A program made the translations under genes and the position numbers. Shown here piece by piece: positions 1 to 8,050 of a stretch of 24,639 bases of DNA. This DNA comes from Bacteroidales bacterium UBA1205. Lineage in GTDB: Bacteria > Bacteroidota > Bacteroidia > Bacteroidales > WCHB1-69. The stretch is taken from contig DBXT01000082.1 of the NCBI GenBank assembly GCA_002309615.1, positions 1 through 24,639 of the forward strand, given 5' to 3'. Below the pieces are notes generated by a model, which did no database searches, had not been told where the DNA came from, and worked only from the letters and a program-made list of their open reading frames with translations. The stretch's first letter is position 1; the number at the start of each line of letters is the position of its first letter.

Positions 1-1076
1 AAACAAGGTTGATTTTCTGTAATCACCTTATATCCGTGAACATCGCTAAATGATACGACAGTATTGGTGGTAGCATCGTTCACCTCCATAATGAACACTA
101 TTAATTTCGACAAGTCCCATTGACCGCTCCAACCCAATTTTTGAAATGCGGTAAATGGAAGGCTGACATAGCCGTCTTTATCTACAGCAGTGAAAGGAAT
201 GTTATATACGTAATATTCAAAGCAATATACATGCCATCCGTTTTCTTTCAAACAGTTGGACAATCCTATATTGAAACTTGAAGCACTTCCTTGCTTGCTG
301 ACCTTAAAACGTATTCCGTCGGCTTGGGACAAGTCAACATAAAAACTATCAGGATAGGCTCCCAACTCATAAGTACCCGGCAACAATGTGCCTCCCCTAT
401 CCATATTTTTAAATCCCATTGTTTTACCTTGGAATGAGGTGAGGGCTTTCATAGAAAAAACATGATTGCTGTCGATGGTAAACTGTGTGTTGTCGGTAAA
501 ATCGTATGCACCATTGCCAATATCCGGACCTACCTTGTCGGCATGTGCCAACAGAGTGTCAATCTGCCATTGGTGCCAATTGGTAAATCCTGTCATGTTA
601 ATTCTTTGGTAAGCTTTGCCTGCATTGGAAAGTTTTACTTGTGTGGCTGTAAGTTGAGGTGTACCACCAAGATTTCCTGTAGAAATCACTATATAAGATT
701 GAACTCTTGTACTTGTTTGTATGGTCAAAGAAGCTCCATTTTCAAATATAATAGCACCAGTTTGATAATCATTGGTTTGCAAACGCAAATATTGGTCAGT
801 TGATGCATTTGACCTATTAATAACTACATTTCCACTGATAAAAATGGTATCAAAACTAAGCGTGAGATTGTTTAAATTGGAATCCAACAAACCGGAAATG
901 GTAGCTGCGGTGATGGTATAGGTAACACCTTTTTCCCCGATACCCATATTCCAACCGCCTATGGGTTCGGTAGAGCTAGTTCCCGTGTTAATAATTTTTA
1001 AATTTCCGGCACTTGTAGCCCAAAGAGAAACAGATATGCTACAACAAAGCAATAAGAGTAAAACTTGCTTTTTCAT
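1..1076 (-). CDS. Secreted protein with CBM11/CIA30-like beta-sandwich, C-terminus cut by window edge
   Basis: The frame is open from ATG at 1076 down to base 1 with no stop, giving 358 complete codons of a longer protein. Residues 1-20 (MKKQVLLLLLCCSISVSLWA) are a clear signal peptide with likely cleavage before TSAG. Residues 21-170 are Thr/Ser/Asn-rich and look beta-structured. From about residue 195 there is a jelly-roll-like stretch, with YVDLSQADGIRFKVS and later WDLSKLIVFIMEVN followed by SFSDVHGYKV. This pattern resembles carbohydrate-binding module 11 / CIA30-type domains. A surface or secreted glycan-interacting role is therefore inferred. The missing C-terminus probably carries a T9SS sorting domain, but that cannot be seen. 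A Bacteroidetes promoter (1166-1195) leaves a leader of roughly 80 nt. Coding status is certain; the function is only a family-level guess. Confidence 0.75.
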   Translation of the reverse strand, partial: MKKQVLLLLLCCSISVSLWATSAGNLKIINTGTSSTEPIGGWNMGIGEKGVTYTITAATISGLLDSNLNNLTLSFDTIFISGNVVINRSNASTDQYLRLQTNDYQTGAIIFENGASLTIQTSTRVQSYIVISTGNLGGTPQLTATQVKLSNAGKAYQRINMTGFTNWHQWQIDTLLAHADKVGPDIGNGAYDFTDNTQFTIDSNHVFSMKALTSFQGKTMGFKNMDRGGTLLPGTYELGAYPDSFYVDLSQADGIRFKVSKQGSASSFNIGLSNCLKENGWHVYCFEYYVYNIPFTAVDKDGYVSLPFTAFQKLGWSGQWDLSKLIVFIMEVNDATTNTVVSFSDVHGYKVITENQPC

Positions 1077-1165
1077 ATTATATTATATTTTATAAGGGAC
1101 TCTGTTCGGGTTTTGACAATCAGGCTGAGTCCTTTCGCCATTAAAGTTTGTCTGTAAATATTTTG

Positions 1166-1195
1166 CAAAGTTAAATAAAATTTTGTTATTGACAA
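1166..1195 (-). promoter_or_regulatory. Bacteroidetes-type promoter for the secreted protein gene
   Basis: On the minus strand, TTG (1195-1193) is followed after 19 nt by TAACTTTG (1173-1166). This matches the Bacteroidetes -33 TTG / -7 TAnnTTTG arrangement with correct spacing. The start codon lies at 1076. Confidence 0.55.
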
Positions 1196-1325
1196 GAAAA
1201 AAATGAAAAAAATATTCGGATAGGTATTTATCTTGAAAAATCCTATAGTTTATGCCAGCACTTATAAAATGAGGAAAAAAACCGCGAATTTCAGTTTTTC
1301 TTGAGAATGTTTTATTCTTTTAAAA

Positions 1326-1868
1326 CTACACTTCTACCGCAAATGTAAAAAACATCTTTCCTAATCTGGATCCCACAGCTTCTAGGGCATCCCCTATCAA
1401 ATTCAAATTGGTTCCGAATACTCCATTGCTTTCCTCTATATAGGTAGAAAACAAAATATCACCATTATTATCAGTGATGGTAATATTAACGGAAATCCAT
1501 GTTCTTTTCTTAGTGAATAAGGAAGTTTGTACTTGTTGTACTTGCACATTAATAGTGTAATTTTTGTCTTTTTTTGCTGTAAGTCTATGAGGATATGTCC
1601 CTCTATAAGCTTCTCTATTGAATGCTGTTGAAAAACGTGTATTCATATCATTCACTCCTTCTGCCCAATCTGATTCTTGAGCAATAAACTCATCAACTTC
1701 AAAACCGTTAATTAACGAATTTGTAAAATCAATGCTGAATGACAATACTTCTTCTTTAGCAAAGCGAGATAAAGTTTTCCAGTTATTTTTATTTTGAACT
1801 TGAGCAAAAATATTCATTTGCATTACTATGCATACTACAACAATTGTAAATTGACCGATTTTTCTCAT
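1326..1868 (-). CDS. Small secreted protein of unknown function
   Basis: 180 aa. Residues 1-22 (MRKIGQFTIVVVCIVMQMNIFA) form a signal peptide with cleavage before QVQ. The mature part is about 158 aa with no Cys, no lipobox and no transmembrane helix, so a periplasmic or secreted soluble protein is expected. It has two visible parts: an N-terminal acidic segment (residues 30-75, with ALSRFAK-like and EEVLSFSIDFTNSLINGF) and a beta-rich C-terminal half (YTINVQVQQVQTSLF, TWISVNITITDNNGDILFSTYIE). It ends in a short helix (LIGDALEAVGSRLGKMFF). I do not recognise the family. It is monocistronic: a TAnnTTTG box lies 47 nt upstream, and the neighbouring minus-strand gene has its own promoter. ATG at 1868 is chosen because it opens the signal peptide. 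Confidence 0.7.
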   Translation of the reverse strand: MRKIGQFTIVVVCIVMQMNIFAQVQNKNNWKTLSRFAKEEVLSFSIDFTNSLINGFEVDEFIAQESDWAEGVNDMNTRFSTAFNREAYRGTYPHRLTAKKDKNYTINVQVQQVQTSLFTKKRTWISVNITITDNNGDILFSTYIEESNGVFGTNLNLIGDALEAVGSRLGKMFFTFAVEV

Positions 1869-1914
1869 AACACACCTAATATAAAATATTAACGTCTAAC
1901 TATTATTCATCTTG

Positions 1915-1922
1915 CAAATATA
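1915..1922 (-). promoter_or_regulatory. -7 box (TATATTTG) upstream of the 180-aa secreted protein
   Basis: TATATTTG on the minus strand at 1922-1915 matches TAnnTTTG and lies 47 nt before the ATG at 1868. No clear TTG is seen at the -33 distance. Confidence 0.4.
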
Positions 1923-2006
1923 CAACTTTTTAAAGAAATTAATTTCTTATTCCGCATAAAAAATGTATTTATTGCTCAAATCGGGTTATGGAAAAAAATT
2001 TTTTGC

Positions 2007-2014
2007 TACATTTG
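2007..2014 (+). promoter_or_regulatory. -7 box (TACATTTG) for the HerA-like gene
   Basis: TACATTTG at 2007-2014 matches TAnnTTTG, 35 nt before the ATG at 2049. The -33 element is poor (GGTTAT). It is divergent from the promoter at 1915-1922, so the 180-nt gap is a two-way promoter region. Confidence 0.45.
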
Positions 2015-2048
2015 CAGAATAATATTTACACAAACAAACACATTCAAT

Positions 2049-3644
2049 ATGTACGACAACAATCACGGGCTATACATTGCCCATTGCACAGACGGGGCAC
2101 TTGCTATCAAAGGGAAAATGGCTAATCGTCATGGTTTGATTGCAGGAGCTACCGGTACCGGAAAAACGGTCACCCTACAAGTAATGGCAGAAACTTTTTG
2201 TCAAGCGGGAGTTCCCTGTTTTATGGCCGATATGAAAGGAGACCTCTCCGGCATCAGCCAAACAGGTCGGATGAGCGGTTTTATTGAAAAACGCCTGACG
2301 GAATTCGGAATAGAACAACCGCAATTTCAAGCTTGTCCCGTTCGTTTTTACGATGTTTACGGCGAACAGGGTCATCCTATACGCGCCACTATCTCGCAAA
2401 TGGGACCGCAATTGCTTTCCCGCCTGCTCGGTCTCAACGATACCCAGGACGGGGTGCTCAATATAGTATTCCGCATAGCCGACGAAAGAGGTCTGTTGCT
2501 TTTGGATTTGAAAGACTTGCAATCCATGCTCAACTACGTATCGCAACATGCCAAAGAATATACCACCCAATACGGAAACATATCAGCCACCTCCATAGGT
2601 GCCATACAAAGAGCATTGTTACAATTGGAAAACCAAGGTGCCAACAAATTTTTCGGAGAACCCAGTTTTGATATTTACGACTTTCTCCAAACCGAAGGCG
2701 GAAAAGGCGTGATGAGCGTGCTGGCAGCAGACAAACTCATGCTCCAACCTAAACTCTATTCCACCTTCCTTTTATGGCTGTTGTCCGAACTCTATTCCAC
2801 CCTGCCAGAGGTCGGGGACTTGGATATGCCTAAATTGGTGTTCTTCTTTGACGAAGCCCACATGCTTTTTGAAGATACCTCCAAAGCCATGACCGATAAA
2901 ATAGAACAGGTAATACGTTTGATAAGAAGTAAAGGCGTGGGGATTTATTTTATCACCCAAAGTCCTACCGATATCCCCGAAAACATACTCGGACAATTGG
3001 GCAACCGTGTTCAACATGCCCTTAGGGCTTACACTCCCAAAGATCAAAAAGCGGTACGTACCGCTGCCGATACTTTCAGACCCAACCCCGATTTCAAAAC
3101 CGATGAAGCCATTACCAACCTTGAAACAGGTGAAGCCTTAGTAAGCTTTTTAGACGAAAAAGGAGCTCCCAGCATAGTACAACGTGCCAAAATACTATTT
3201 CCGCTATCGCAAATAGGCGCCATCAGCGAAGGACAAAGATTGGATATTATCAAACAAAGTCGTATCTATGGTAAATACGATACCCCCATAGACCGCGAGA
3301 GTGCCTTTGAAATGCTGCTGAAAGAAACAGAAGCACAAGATGTGGTTTTAGCCGAAAAGGAACAAAATACCGCTGTAGAGGAGACGTCAAAAGCAGACAA
3401 AACCGTTGCTGCCAAAAGCAAAGGAAAAGGAATATTCTCCAAGGTGTTGAAAGCGGTATTCACCGCCGCCACCGCCACCATTGCTACAGCTGCCGGAACG
3501 GCGGTGAGCAACAAAATTACCGGTAAAAAAGCCAAATCTTCCAAATCCACTACAGAAAAAATGGTGAAAAACACCACTTCGGCAGCCACCCGCACCATCA
3601 CCCGTGAACTCACTCGAGATATCTTGGGCAATTTGTTGAAATAA
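2049..3644 (+). CDS. HerA/YjgR-type (DUF853) ATPase, putative DNA helicase/translocase
   Basis: 531 aa, about the usual length for the YjgR/DUF853 branch of the HerA-FtsK P-loop ATPases. The Walker A motif GATGTGKT is at residues 33-40, very close to the N-terminus as expected. Next comes the family motif FMADMKGDLSGIS near residues 57-69. Walker B is LVFFFDEAHMLF with D268/E269. FITQSP (residues 301-306) is the sensor-type motif following it. The family probably forms hexameric rings that move on DNA; the E. coli homologue has no firm physiological role. The C-terminus (about 440-531) is Lys/Ala/Thr-rich, low in complexity, and ends TRDILGNLLK, as in relatives. The gene is alone, between a TACATTTG promoter box and a strong terminator (3666-3690). 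Family assignment is secure; substrate and pathway are unknown. Confidence 0.93.
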   Translation: MYDNNHGLYIAHCTDGALAIKGKMANRHGLIAGATGTGKTVTLQVMAETFCQAGVPCFMADMKGDLSGISQTGRMSGFIEKRLTEFGIEQPQFQACPVRFYDVYGEQGHPIRATISQMGPQLLSRLLGLNDTQDGVLNIVFRIADERGLLLLDLKDLQSMLNYVSQHAKEYTTQYGNISATSIGAIQRALLQLENQGANKFFGEPSFDIYDFLQTEGGKGVMSVLAADKLMLQPKLYSTFLLWLLSELYSTLPEVGDLDMPKLVFFFDEAHMLFEDTSKAMTDKIEQVIRLIRSKGVGIYFITQSPTDIPENILGQLGNRVQHALRAYTPKDQKAVRTAADTFRPNPDFKTDEAITNLETGEALVSFLDEKGAPSIVQRAKILFPLSQIGAISEGQRLDIIKQSRIYGKYDTPIDRESAFEMLLKETEAQDVVLAEKEQNTAVEETSKADKTVAAKSKGKGIFSKVLKAVFTAATATIATAAGTAVSNKITGKKAKSSKSTTEKMVKNTTSAATRTITRELTRDILGNLLK

Positions 3645-3665
3645 AATTCTTTTCATAATGACAAG

Positions 3666-3690
3666 GGGTACTTTTCAGTACCCTTTTTTT
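3666..3690 (+). terminator. Rho-independent terminator after the HerA-like gene
   Basis: A perfect 7-bp stem GGGTACT / AGTACCC with a TTTC loop (3666-3683) is followed by seven T (3684-3690), 22 nt past the stop at 3644. The opposite strand has no T-tract, so it does not serve the convergent gene. Confidence 0.85.
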
Positions 3691-3702
3691 GTACTCATCA
3701 TG

Positions 3703-4530
3703 CTAAAAAACATATACATAACTTACACCTAAAGTAGCCATAAAACCGGTTTCTCTGGTATAAGATTTCAATTTGGTACCTGCTGAATTGGCATCCACCT
3801 TTTTATTATTCAAATAATCCGCAAAAAAATACACACCCACCTTCTGGGAATAATAAAATTTAAAATCTATGCCTATAGCACTGCGTATACGATTGATATA
3901 ACATCCCTTATACCCTTTGAGAAACCAACCGGGATCTCCTTCCTCTTCCCCCTCTTCATTCAGATATACCTCCCCGTTAAAATGTGCCGCTATAGTAGGT
4001 GCATTCAACACATTCCGCATTTCTACATAAAAATAAGGCGACAGCACGCTGTTTATTTTATATTTTACACTTATCCTGCTTTTTAAAGACAACATATTGC
4101 GAGGGTTTTGATACAAATTCATATCGCCCATGCGATAGGTCCACTGAAAACGCTCCATCAACGAGATATTCCAATTTCCCCGCTTAATGCTTCCTTTAAT
4201 ATCAAAATACAAACGATGACGTAAACCGCCAAACTCTTTGGCCGAAGATTTGTATGGAGCTATCAATACATAGGCGAAACCTAATTTTACATTGTTGTGA
4301 ACCTTGTATTTAAAAGCCAACGTGGAACTGAGCTTGTCCAAACTTTTAAAATTGTTATCCAAGCGGATTTCTTCCTCTAAAGATACATGCAAACCCCGTG
4401 TTATTGTTTTATCTACTCCCGCAGATATTCTGCCGCCTGCTTCCGGATTTAGTTTAACCCCTGTCTGGGCTCCCGCCACAGATGCCAAACAACAAAATAG
4501 TATCACATATATCATTTGATTATTTTTCAT
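3703..4530 (-). CDS. DUF2490-like outer-membrane beta-barrel protein
   Basis: 275 aa. Residues 1-21 are a signal peptide ending in VAGA before QTG. The mature chain is a series of amphipathic strands with alternating aromatic residues: LHVSLEEEIRLDNN, VKLGFAYVLIAPYK, GLRHRLYFDIKGSIK, WNISLMERFQWTYR, KVGVYFFADYLNN. It ends in an aromatic residue (SYVYVF), the classic outer-membrane barrel terminus recognised by BAM. The 'hr.r...d......w.l..R.r..yr' pattern with an MLSLKSRISVKYKI strand is typical of DUF2490 proteins in Bacteroidota, whose transport role is unknown. An acidic loop (residues 188-198, YLNEEGEEEGD) probably lies on the cell surface. The gene is convergent with the HerA-like gene and divergent from ade. 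Localisation is well supported; function is unknown. Confidence 0.8.
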   Translation of the reverse strand: MKNNQMIYVILFCCLASVAGAQTGVKLNPEAGGRISAGVDKTITRGLHVSLEEEIRLDNNFKSLDKLSSTLAFKYKVHNNVKLGFAYVLIAPYKSSAKEFGGLRHRLYFDIKGSIKRGNWNISLMERFQWTYRMGDMNLYQNPRNMLSLKSRISVKYKINSVLSPYFYVEMRNVLNAPTIAAHFNGEVYLNEEGEEEGDPGWFLKGYKGCYINRIRSAIGIDFKFYYSQKVGVYFFADYLNNKKVDANSAGTKLKSYTRETGFMATLGVSYVYVF

Positions 4531-4706
4531 AAATATAATGTTTAAATGTTGCTAATTTCAAAAATGTAAAAGTACAATTTTTAAGCATACAAAACTCCGA
4601 TTATGCATATTTAAATACTTTTTTGTAACAAAAATAAACTTAACTATTTGAAAAACACTATGTAAATATTTTTATTGATGAAACAAAAAAATTGGCAAAA
4701 ATCGAC

Positions 4707-4714
4707 TATCTTTG
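4707..4714 (+). promoter_or_regulatory. -7 box (TATCTTTG) for adenine deaminase
   Basis: TATCTTTG at 4707-4714 matches TAnnTTTG and lies 27 nt before the ATG at 4741. No TTG at the right -33 spacing was found. No purine-riboswitch-like fold was noticed in the 210-nt gap to the divergent gene. Confidence 0.45.
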
Positions 4715-4740
4715 CAAAATAACCATAAAAATTCATCATA

Positions 4741-6375
4741 ATGTCCGATACCTTTACTATCAGTGGAAGAATAGTTGATTTGGTTCATACCGATATATAT
4801 GAAGGCAGCATCACTATCTGCCGCGGAAAAATAGCCGACATCAAAAAAGAACCCGCCCGTAGCCGGCAATATATCATGCCCGGTTTTATTGATTCGCATG
4901 TCCACATAGAAAGCTCTATGCTTCCGCCCGCCGAATTTGCCCGCATAGCCGCCTGCCACGGCACCGTCGCCGCTGTCTGCGACCCCCACGAAATAGCCAA
5001 TGTGCTGGGTATAGAAGGCATAAAATACATGATAGAAAACGGACAAAAAACACCTTTCAAATTCTATTTCGGAGCTCCTTCCTGCGTTCCTGCCACCACT
5101 TTTGAAACCTCCGGCCACACCATTGACGCCCAAGCAATAAGAGAACTGATGAAAACAGATAATATCTACTTTCTTTCCGAAATGATGAACTATCCGGGAG
5201 TGGTGGCAAAAGATAAAACCATTATGGAAAAATTGCAAGCTGCCATTGATAACAATAAACCCATAGACGGGCATGCCCCTAACCTGAAAGGGGAAGCCCT
5301 CAAAACTTATGTTCAAGCAGGAATCTCCACCGACCACGAATGCTATACCCCGCAAGAAGCCATAGAAAAAATTCAACTCGGCATGAACATACTTATACGG
5401 GAAGGCAGTGCTGCCAAAAATTTTGACACCCTTATTCCTTTAATGCACACTTATCCCGATAAACTTATGTTCTGTTCCGATGACAAACATCCGCAAGATT
5501 TGATAAAAGGACATATCAATGTATCGGTGAAAAAAGCCGTCAACATGGGATACAATATCATGGATGTACTTAAGGCTGCCTCCCTCAATACTATTCAACA
5601 CTACAAACTGGATGTGGGTTTGCTCCAAAAAGGAGACCCTGCGGATTTTATTGTAGTGGATGATCTCCTATCGTTCAATATATTACAAACTTATATCAAC
5701 GGAACCCCGGTAGCCCGCAATGCCCAAGCCCTAATGCCTTACTCACCATCAGACACTCCCAACCGATTTATCAGCAACTATATCCGCCCTGAAGATATAT
5801 CCGTGGAACCTCAAGGAAAGAAGATCAAGGTAATAGTATGCCATGACGGACAATTGATTACAGATACCATTGTGGCAACGCCGAAAATAGAAAATAACAA
5901 TATAGTAAGCGACGTGCATAACGATATACTCAAAATGGTGGTGATTAACCGCTATGCTCCCGCCAAACCCGCCGTAGGATTCATAAAAAACATAGGCCTC
6001 ACCCGAGGAGCCATTGCTTCCGGCATAGCGCACGACAGCCATAATATTATTGCCGTAGGAGCCTCCGACCATGATATAGTACAGGCTGTCAACCTACTTA
6101 TCAAACATCAAGGAGGGATAACCGCCTACAGCTCGGAAAAACAAGCCATACTCCCTCTGCCTATTGCCGGTTTGATGAGTAAGGAAAACGCCTATACCGT
6201 TGCCGAAACTTATGAAAACGTAAATGCAACGGCACATCAGTTGGGTGCTTCTTTAACCGCTCCTTTTATGACTTTGTCATTCATGTCCTTGTTGGTAATT
6301 CCTCAATTAAAATTAAGTGACAAAGGCTTGTTTGATGTTAACACTTTTAATTTCACCTCCCTGTTTGCCGAATAA
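4741..6375 (+). CDS. ade: Adenine deaminase
   Basis: 544 aa, a member of the amidohydrolase superfamily. It converts adenine to hypoxanthine and ammonia in cytosolic purine salvage. PGFIDSHVHIESS places the metal-binding HxH at H53 and H55. Further active-site signatures are GHAP (H178), TDHE (H199) and SDDKH (D247/D248). The C-terminal adenine-deaminase domain is present, with FIKNIGLTRGAIASGIAHDSHN followed by GASDHDIVQAVNLL. Length and domain order match the Ade/AdeC family, which uses a binuclear Mn or Fe centre. The start at 4741 is supported by the -7 box 27 nt upstream and by conserved residues from position 5 on. It is likely co-transcribed with the small membrane protein that begins 3 nt after its stop. 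No riboswitch was noticed. Identification is secure. Confidence 0.96.
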   Translation: MSDTFTISGRIVDLVHTDIYEGSITICRGKIADIKKEPARSRQYIMPGFIDSHVHIESSMLPPAEFARIAACHGTVAAVCDPHEIANVLGIEGIKYMIENGQKTPFKFYFGAPSCVPATTFETSGHTIDAQAIRELMKTDNIYFLSEMMNYPGVVAKDKTIMEKLQAAIDNNKPIDGHAPNLKGEALKTYVQAGISTDHECYTPQEAIEKIQLGMNILIREGSAAKNFDTLIPLMHTYPDKLMFCSDDKHPQDLIKGHINVSVKKAVNMGYNIMDVLKAASLNTIQHYKLDVGLLQKGDPADFIVVDDLLSFNILQTYINGTPVARNAQALMPYSPSDTPNRFISNYIRPEDISVEPQGKKIKVIVCHDGQLITDTIVATPKIENNNIVSDVHNDILKMVVINRYAPAKPAVGFIKNIGLTRGAIASGIAHDSHNIIAVGASDHDIVQAVNLLIKHQGGITAYSSEKQAILPLPIAGLMSKENAYTVAETYENVNATAHQLGASLTAPFMTLSFMSLLVIPQLKLSDKGLFDVNTFNFTSLFAE

Positions 6376-6378
6376 CTT

Positions 6379-6570
6379 ATGTACAGCGATATGCTTATCT
6401 TGGTTGTATTCCTTCTCTTCCACATTGCTTGGTCGGTATGCTTTGCAAAATTAGCACAGAAAAAACACCATTCATTTTTTATATGGCTGATTTTCTGCCT
6501 TTTTGTTCCTGTAGCATGGATATATATCCTCTTTTTTCTAGATAAAAATAACACTCATTTATTCCCGTAA
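6379..6570 (+). CDS. 63-aa two-helix membrane protein
   Basis: The ATG lies 3 nt after the ade stop, so translational coupling is likely. Two hydrophobic helices are visible: residues about 5-24 (MLILVVFLLFHIAWSVCFAK) and about 33-54. They are separated by a basic loop (KLAQKKHH), which predicts an N-out/C-out hairpin with the loop in the cytoplasm. The second helix (FFIWLIFCLFVPVAWIYILF) faintly recalls the PLDc_N-type hairpin found in many small Bacteroidota membrane proteins, but I cannot assign a family. The gene sits directly at the edge of the repeat region, so it may also be a truncated remnant. Its position in an operon with ade and its clean membrane topology support a real gene. Confidence 0.55.
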   Translation: MYSDMLILVVFLLFHIAWSVCFAKLAQKKHHSFFIWLIFCLFVPVAWIYILFFLDKNNTHLFP

Positions 6571-6630
6571 TACCGAATAAAACATATAATCCCCCTAACG
6601 CCCTAAGGAAAAAACGGCTGAATTCGTTGT

Positions 6631-6727
6631 TTTTCTAAGGCGTCAGCCTTGTTTTCTAGGCGAGCGAAGCAAAGCCTGTTTTGTCTTGTCATAGTTGCTA
6701 TAGGTATAATGGTTCAGAATGGTTAAA
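6631..6727. repeat. 97-bp exact direct repeat, copy 1
   Basis: Identical over 97 nt to 9415-9511 (begins TTTTCTAAGGCGTCAG, ends CAGAATGGTTAAA). It contains the small hairpins AAGGC-gtca-GCCTT and AGGC...GCCT. Perfect identity between copies 2.8 kb apart implies recent duplication or gene conversion. Confidence 0.9.
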
Positions 6728-6904
6728 TCTTACTTAAACGTACTATATTTTTAAGCATACATAATTAGACAAGCGTTTTCTTTAAAATCAAAAAAAAACT
6801 GTCAGAGGATGTTTGTCGCTGCACGACCTGGAAGCGAGAAAACAGCCACCGCAGGTGGCAGAAAACAAGGGTTTTGCATATATTGTCCTATATTGATTAT
6901 TTTA

Positions 6905-7192
6905 TGGTATTACGACAGCATACCCTACGGGCATTCAATGAAAAAGCGTTAAAAAAAATGATGAAATAAAGCGTTAAGAAGTCTGTACTGTCTGAGCGTT
7001 TTAATAGTATATAGGATTCTTTTGTAATGGTGTTATGTGGTAGTAATACCTATAAAACCGGTAACGCGTGCGAGTTTACAGACTTTAGCTTTATGAGTCA
7101 TTTTTTAGCTTTTTCAGTGCTGCCCTGTTCTTTTGTTACTTTTGTAACAAGACAAAAGTAAAGAAAATATCTGTAGGACGATGCAAGAATCA
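6905..7192. repeat. ~290-bp direct repeat module, copy 1
   Basis: Begins TGGTATTACGACAGCATACC and ends around AAGAATCAC. It is about 95% identical by eye to 7511-7798, and the same module closes the third copy at 9843-10102. A truncated start of the same module is at 9178-9210. No open frame is conserved across copies. Confidence 0.9.
7133..7161. repeat. Overlapping alternative hairpins, copy 1
   Basis: The stretch can fold as TTGTTAC-TTTT-GTAACAA (7133-7150), or as TTACTTTTGT-AACAAG-ACAAAAGTAA (7136-7161), but not both. It is conserved unchanged at 7739-7767 and 10072-10100. Confidence 0.7.
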
Positions 7193-7237
7193 CCATAACA
7201 ACACCCTAAAAGGAGGATCTCATAATCATTTTTTTCT

Positions 7238-7270
7238 TTTCTTTCTTTTCCAACCATGAAAAGAAAGAAA
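7238..7270. repeat. 13-bp perfect hairpin, copy 1 (covaries with 9570-9602)
   Basis: TTTCTTTCTTTTC (7238-7250) and GAAAAGAAAGAAA (7258-7270) pair perfectly around CAACCAT. In the other copy two base pairs are changed on both arms so that pairing is kept. Confidence 0.75.
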
Positions 7271-7291
7271 CAAAGAAAAATCACCGCTGCA

Positions 7292-7424
7292 GAAAAAAAT
7301 CGGAAAAGAGGAATACTTCGCTAAAACACAAAACTCCTCCTTTTACAGCCTACGGCTGTAACGTTCGTCAAACAACTTGTGTTTCTTCACGCTGCAGTCT
7401 TCCACTTTTCTTTATCGATTTTTT
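7292..7424. repeat. Long imperfect inverted repeat with central hairpin, copy 1
   Basis: Outer arms pair as AAAAATCG with CGATTTTT, GAAAAGAGGAA (7303-7313) with TTCCACTTTTC (7400-7410, one mismatch), and CGCTAAAACACAA with TTGTGTTTCTTCACG. At the centre is TACAGCC-tac-GGCTGTA (7344-7360). The second copy is at 9624-9756. Confidence 0.75.
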
Positions 7425-7510
7425 CCTAATGCGGATGGATGGTACCTGCCAACGCAATTCGTTTAGAAAGGTATCCGTATCTACTATCCTATTCTTAAAT
7501 ATTTGTTTAA

Positions 7511-7798
7511 TGGTATTACGACAGCATACCACCCGGGCATTCAATGAAAAAGCGTTAAAAAAAATGATGAAATAAAGCGTTAAGAAGTCTGTACTGTCTG
7601 AGCGTTTGAATGGTAAACAGGATTCTTTCGTAATGGTGTTATGTGATAGTAATACCGTTAAAACCGGTATCGCGTGCGAGTTTACTGACTTTAGCTTTAT
7701 GAGTCATTTTTTAGCTTTTTCAGTGCTGCCCTGTTCTTTTGTTACTTTTGTAACAAGACAAAAGTAAAGAAAATATCTGTAGGACAATGCCAGAATCC
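7511..7798. repeat. ~290-bp direct repeat module, copy 2
   Basis: Second copy of the module at 6905-7192, offset by 606 nt. It follows directly on the inverted-repeat module, as it also does in the third copy. Confidence 0.9.
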
Positions 7799-7882
7799 CC
7801 CTGACCCCCCTAAAGAGGGGAACTGCGGAATCCGTTGTTTTTTAATGTTTTCCGTTATTTTTTCTATGAGCATAGAAAACGA

Positions 7883-7975
7883 CACAAAATACAATAACTG
7901 ACTGTAAATCACGAAGTCCCATTTCTAAGGAGGAGCAAGGGGGATTTCTTTCATTTCTTTTCCTTTTCTTATGTT
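7883..7975. repeat. ~90-bp direct repeat, left flank of the Abi gene
   Basis: Roughly 85% identical by eye to 9072-9164: both read AAAATAC-ATAAC-CTGTAAATCAC-AAG-CCC, then CTAAG, then AAGGGGGAT and CTTTCATTTCTTTTCCT. The two copies enclose the Abi_2 gene and its leader and nothing else. Confidence 0.8.
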
Positions 7976-8034
7976 TTTTTGTGAAAAAATAAAAAAAATA
8001 TTCAGGAAATGTTCGTAGAATGAAAAAAAAGTGA

Positions 8035-8042
8035 TACTTTTG
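8035..8042 (+). promoter_or_regulatory. -7 box (TACTTTTG) driving the leader RNA and Abi gene
   Basis: TACTTTTG matches TAnnTTTG. The -33 position reads GTTCG (8011-8015), a weak match at correct spacing. Transcription would start near 8049, just before the structured leader. Confidence 0.55.
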
Positions 8043-8050
8043 CAAGCAAT

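Larger units (their letters stand above)
6571..8034. repeat. Gene-free mosaic of non-coding repeat modules (left half)
   Basis: This 1.46-kb stretch has no credible gene. It holds a 97-nt module (6631-6727) that recurs exactly at 9415-9511, an unrelated AT-rich spacer with the hairpin GCCACC-gca-GGTGGC (6845-6859), a ~290-nt module at 6905-7192 that recurs at 7511-7798, and a hairpin-rich module at 7237-7510 that recurs after 9570. Short C/G-rich motifs of the form CCCCCT...AAAG-GGGG mark module edges near 6591, 7797, 9373 and 10131. All modules are in the same orientation. Confidence 0.8.

Noticed and set aside
462..803. 113-codon + strand frame
   Set aside because: Lies antisense to the secreted protein with signal peptide (1-1076, minus), which is open over the whole length; the product is Cys-rich with no domain pattern.
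4531..4740. Purine riboswitch ahead of adenine deaminase
   Set aside because: Only about 27 nt separate the -7 box from the ATG, too short for the aptamer, and no matching fold was seen.
4672..5376. 234-codon minus-strand frame
   Set aside because: Antisense to the well-conserved adenine deaminase; its Gly/Phe/Tyr-rich composition is that of a shadow frame.
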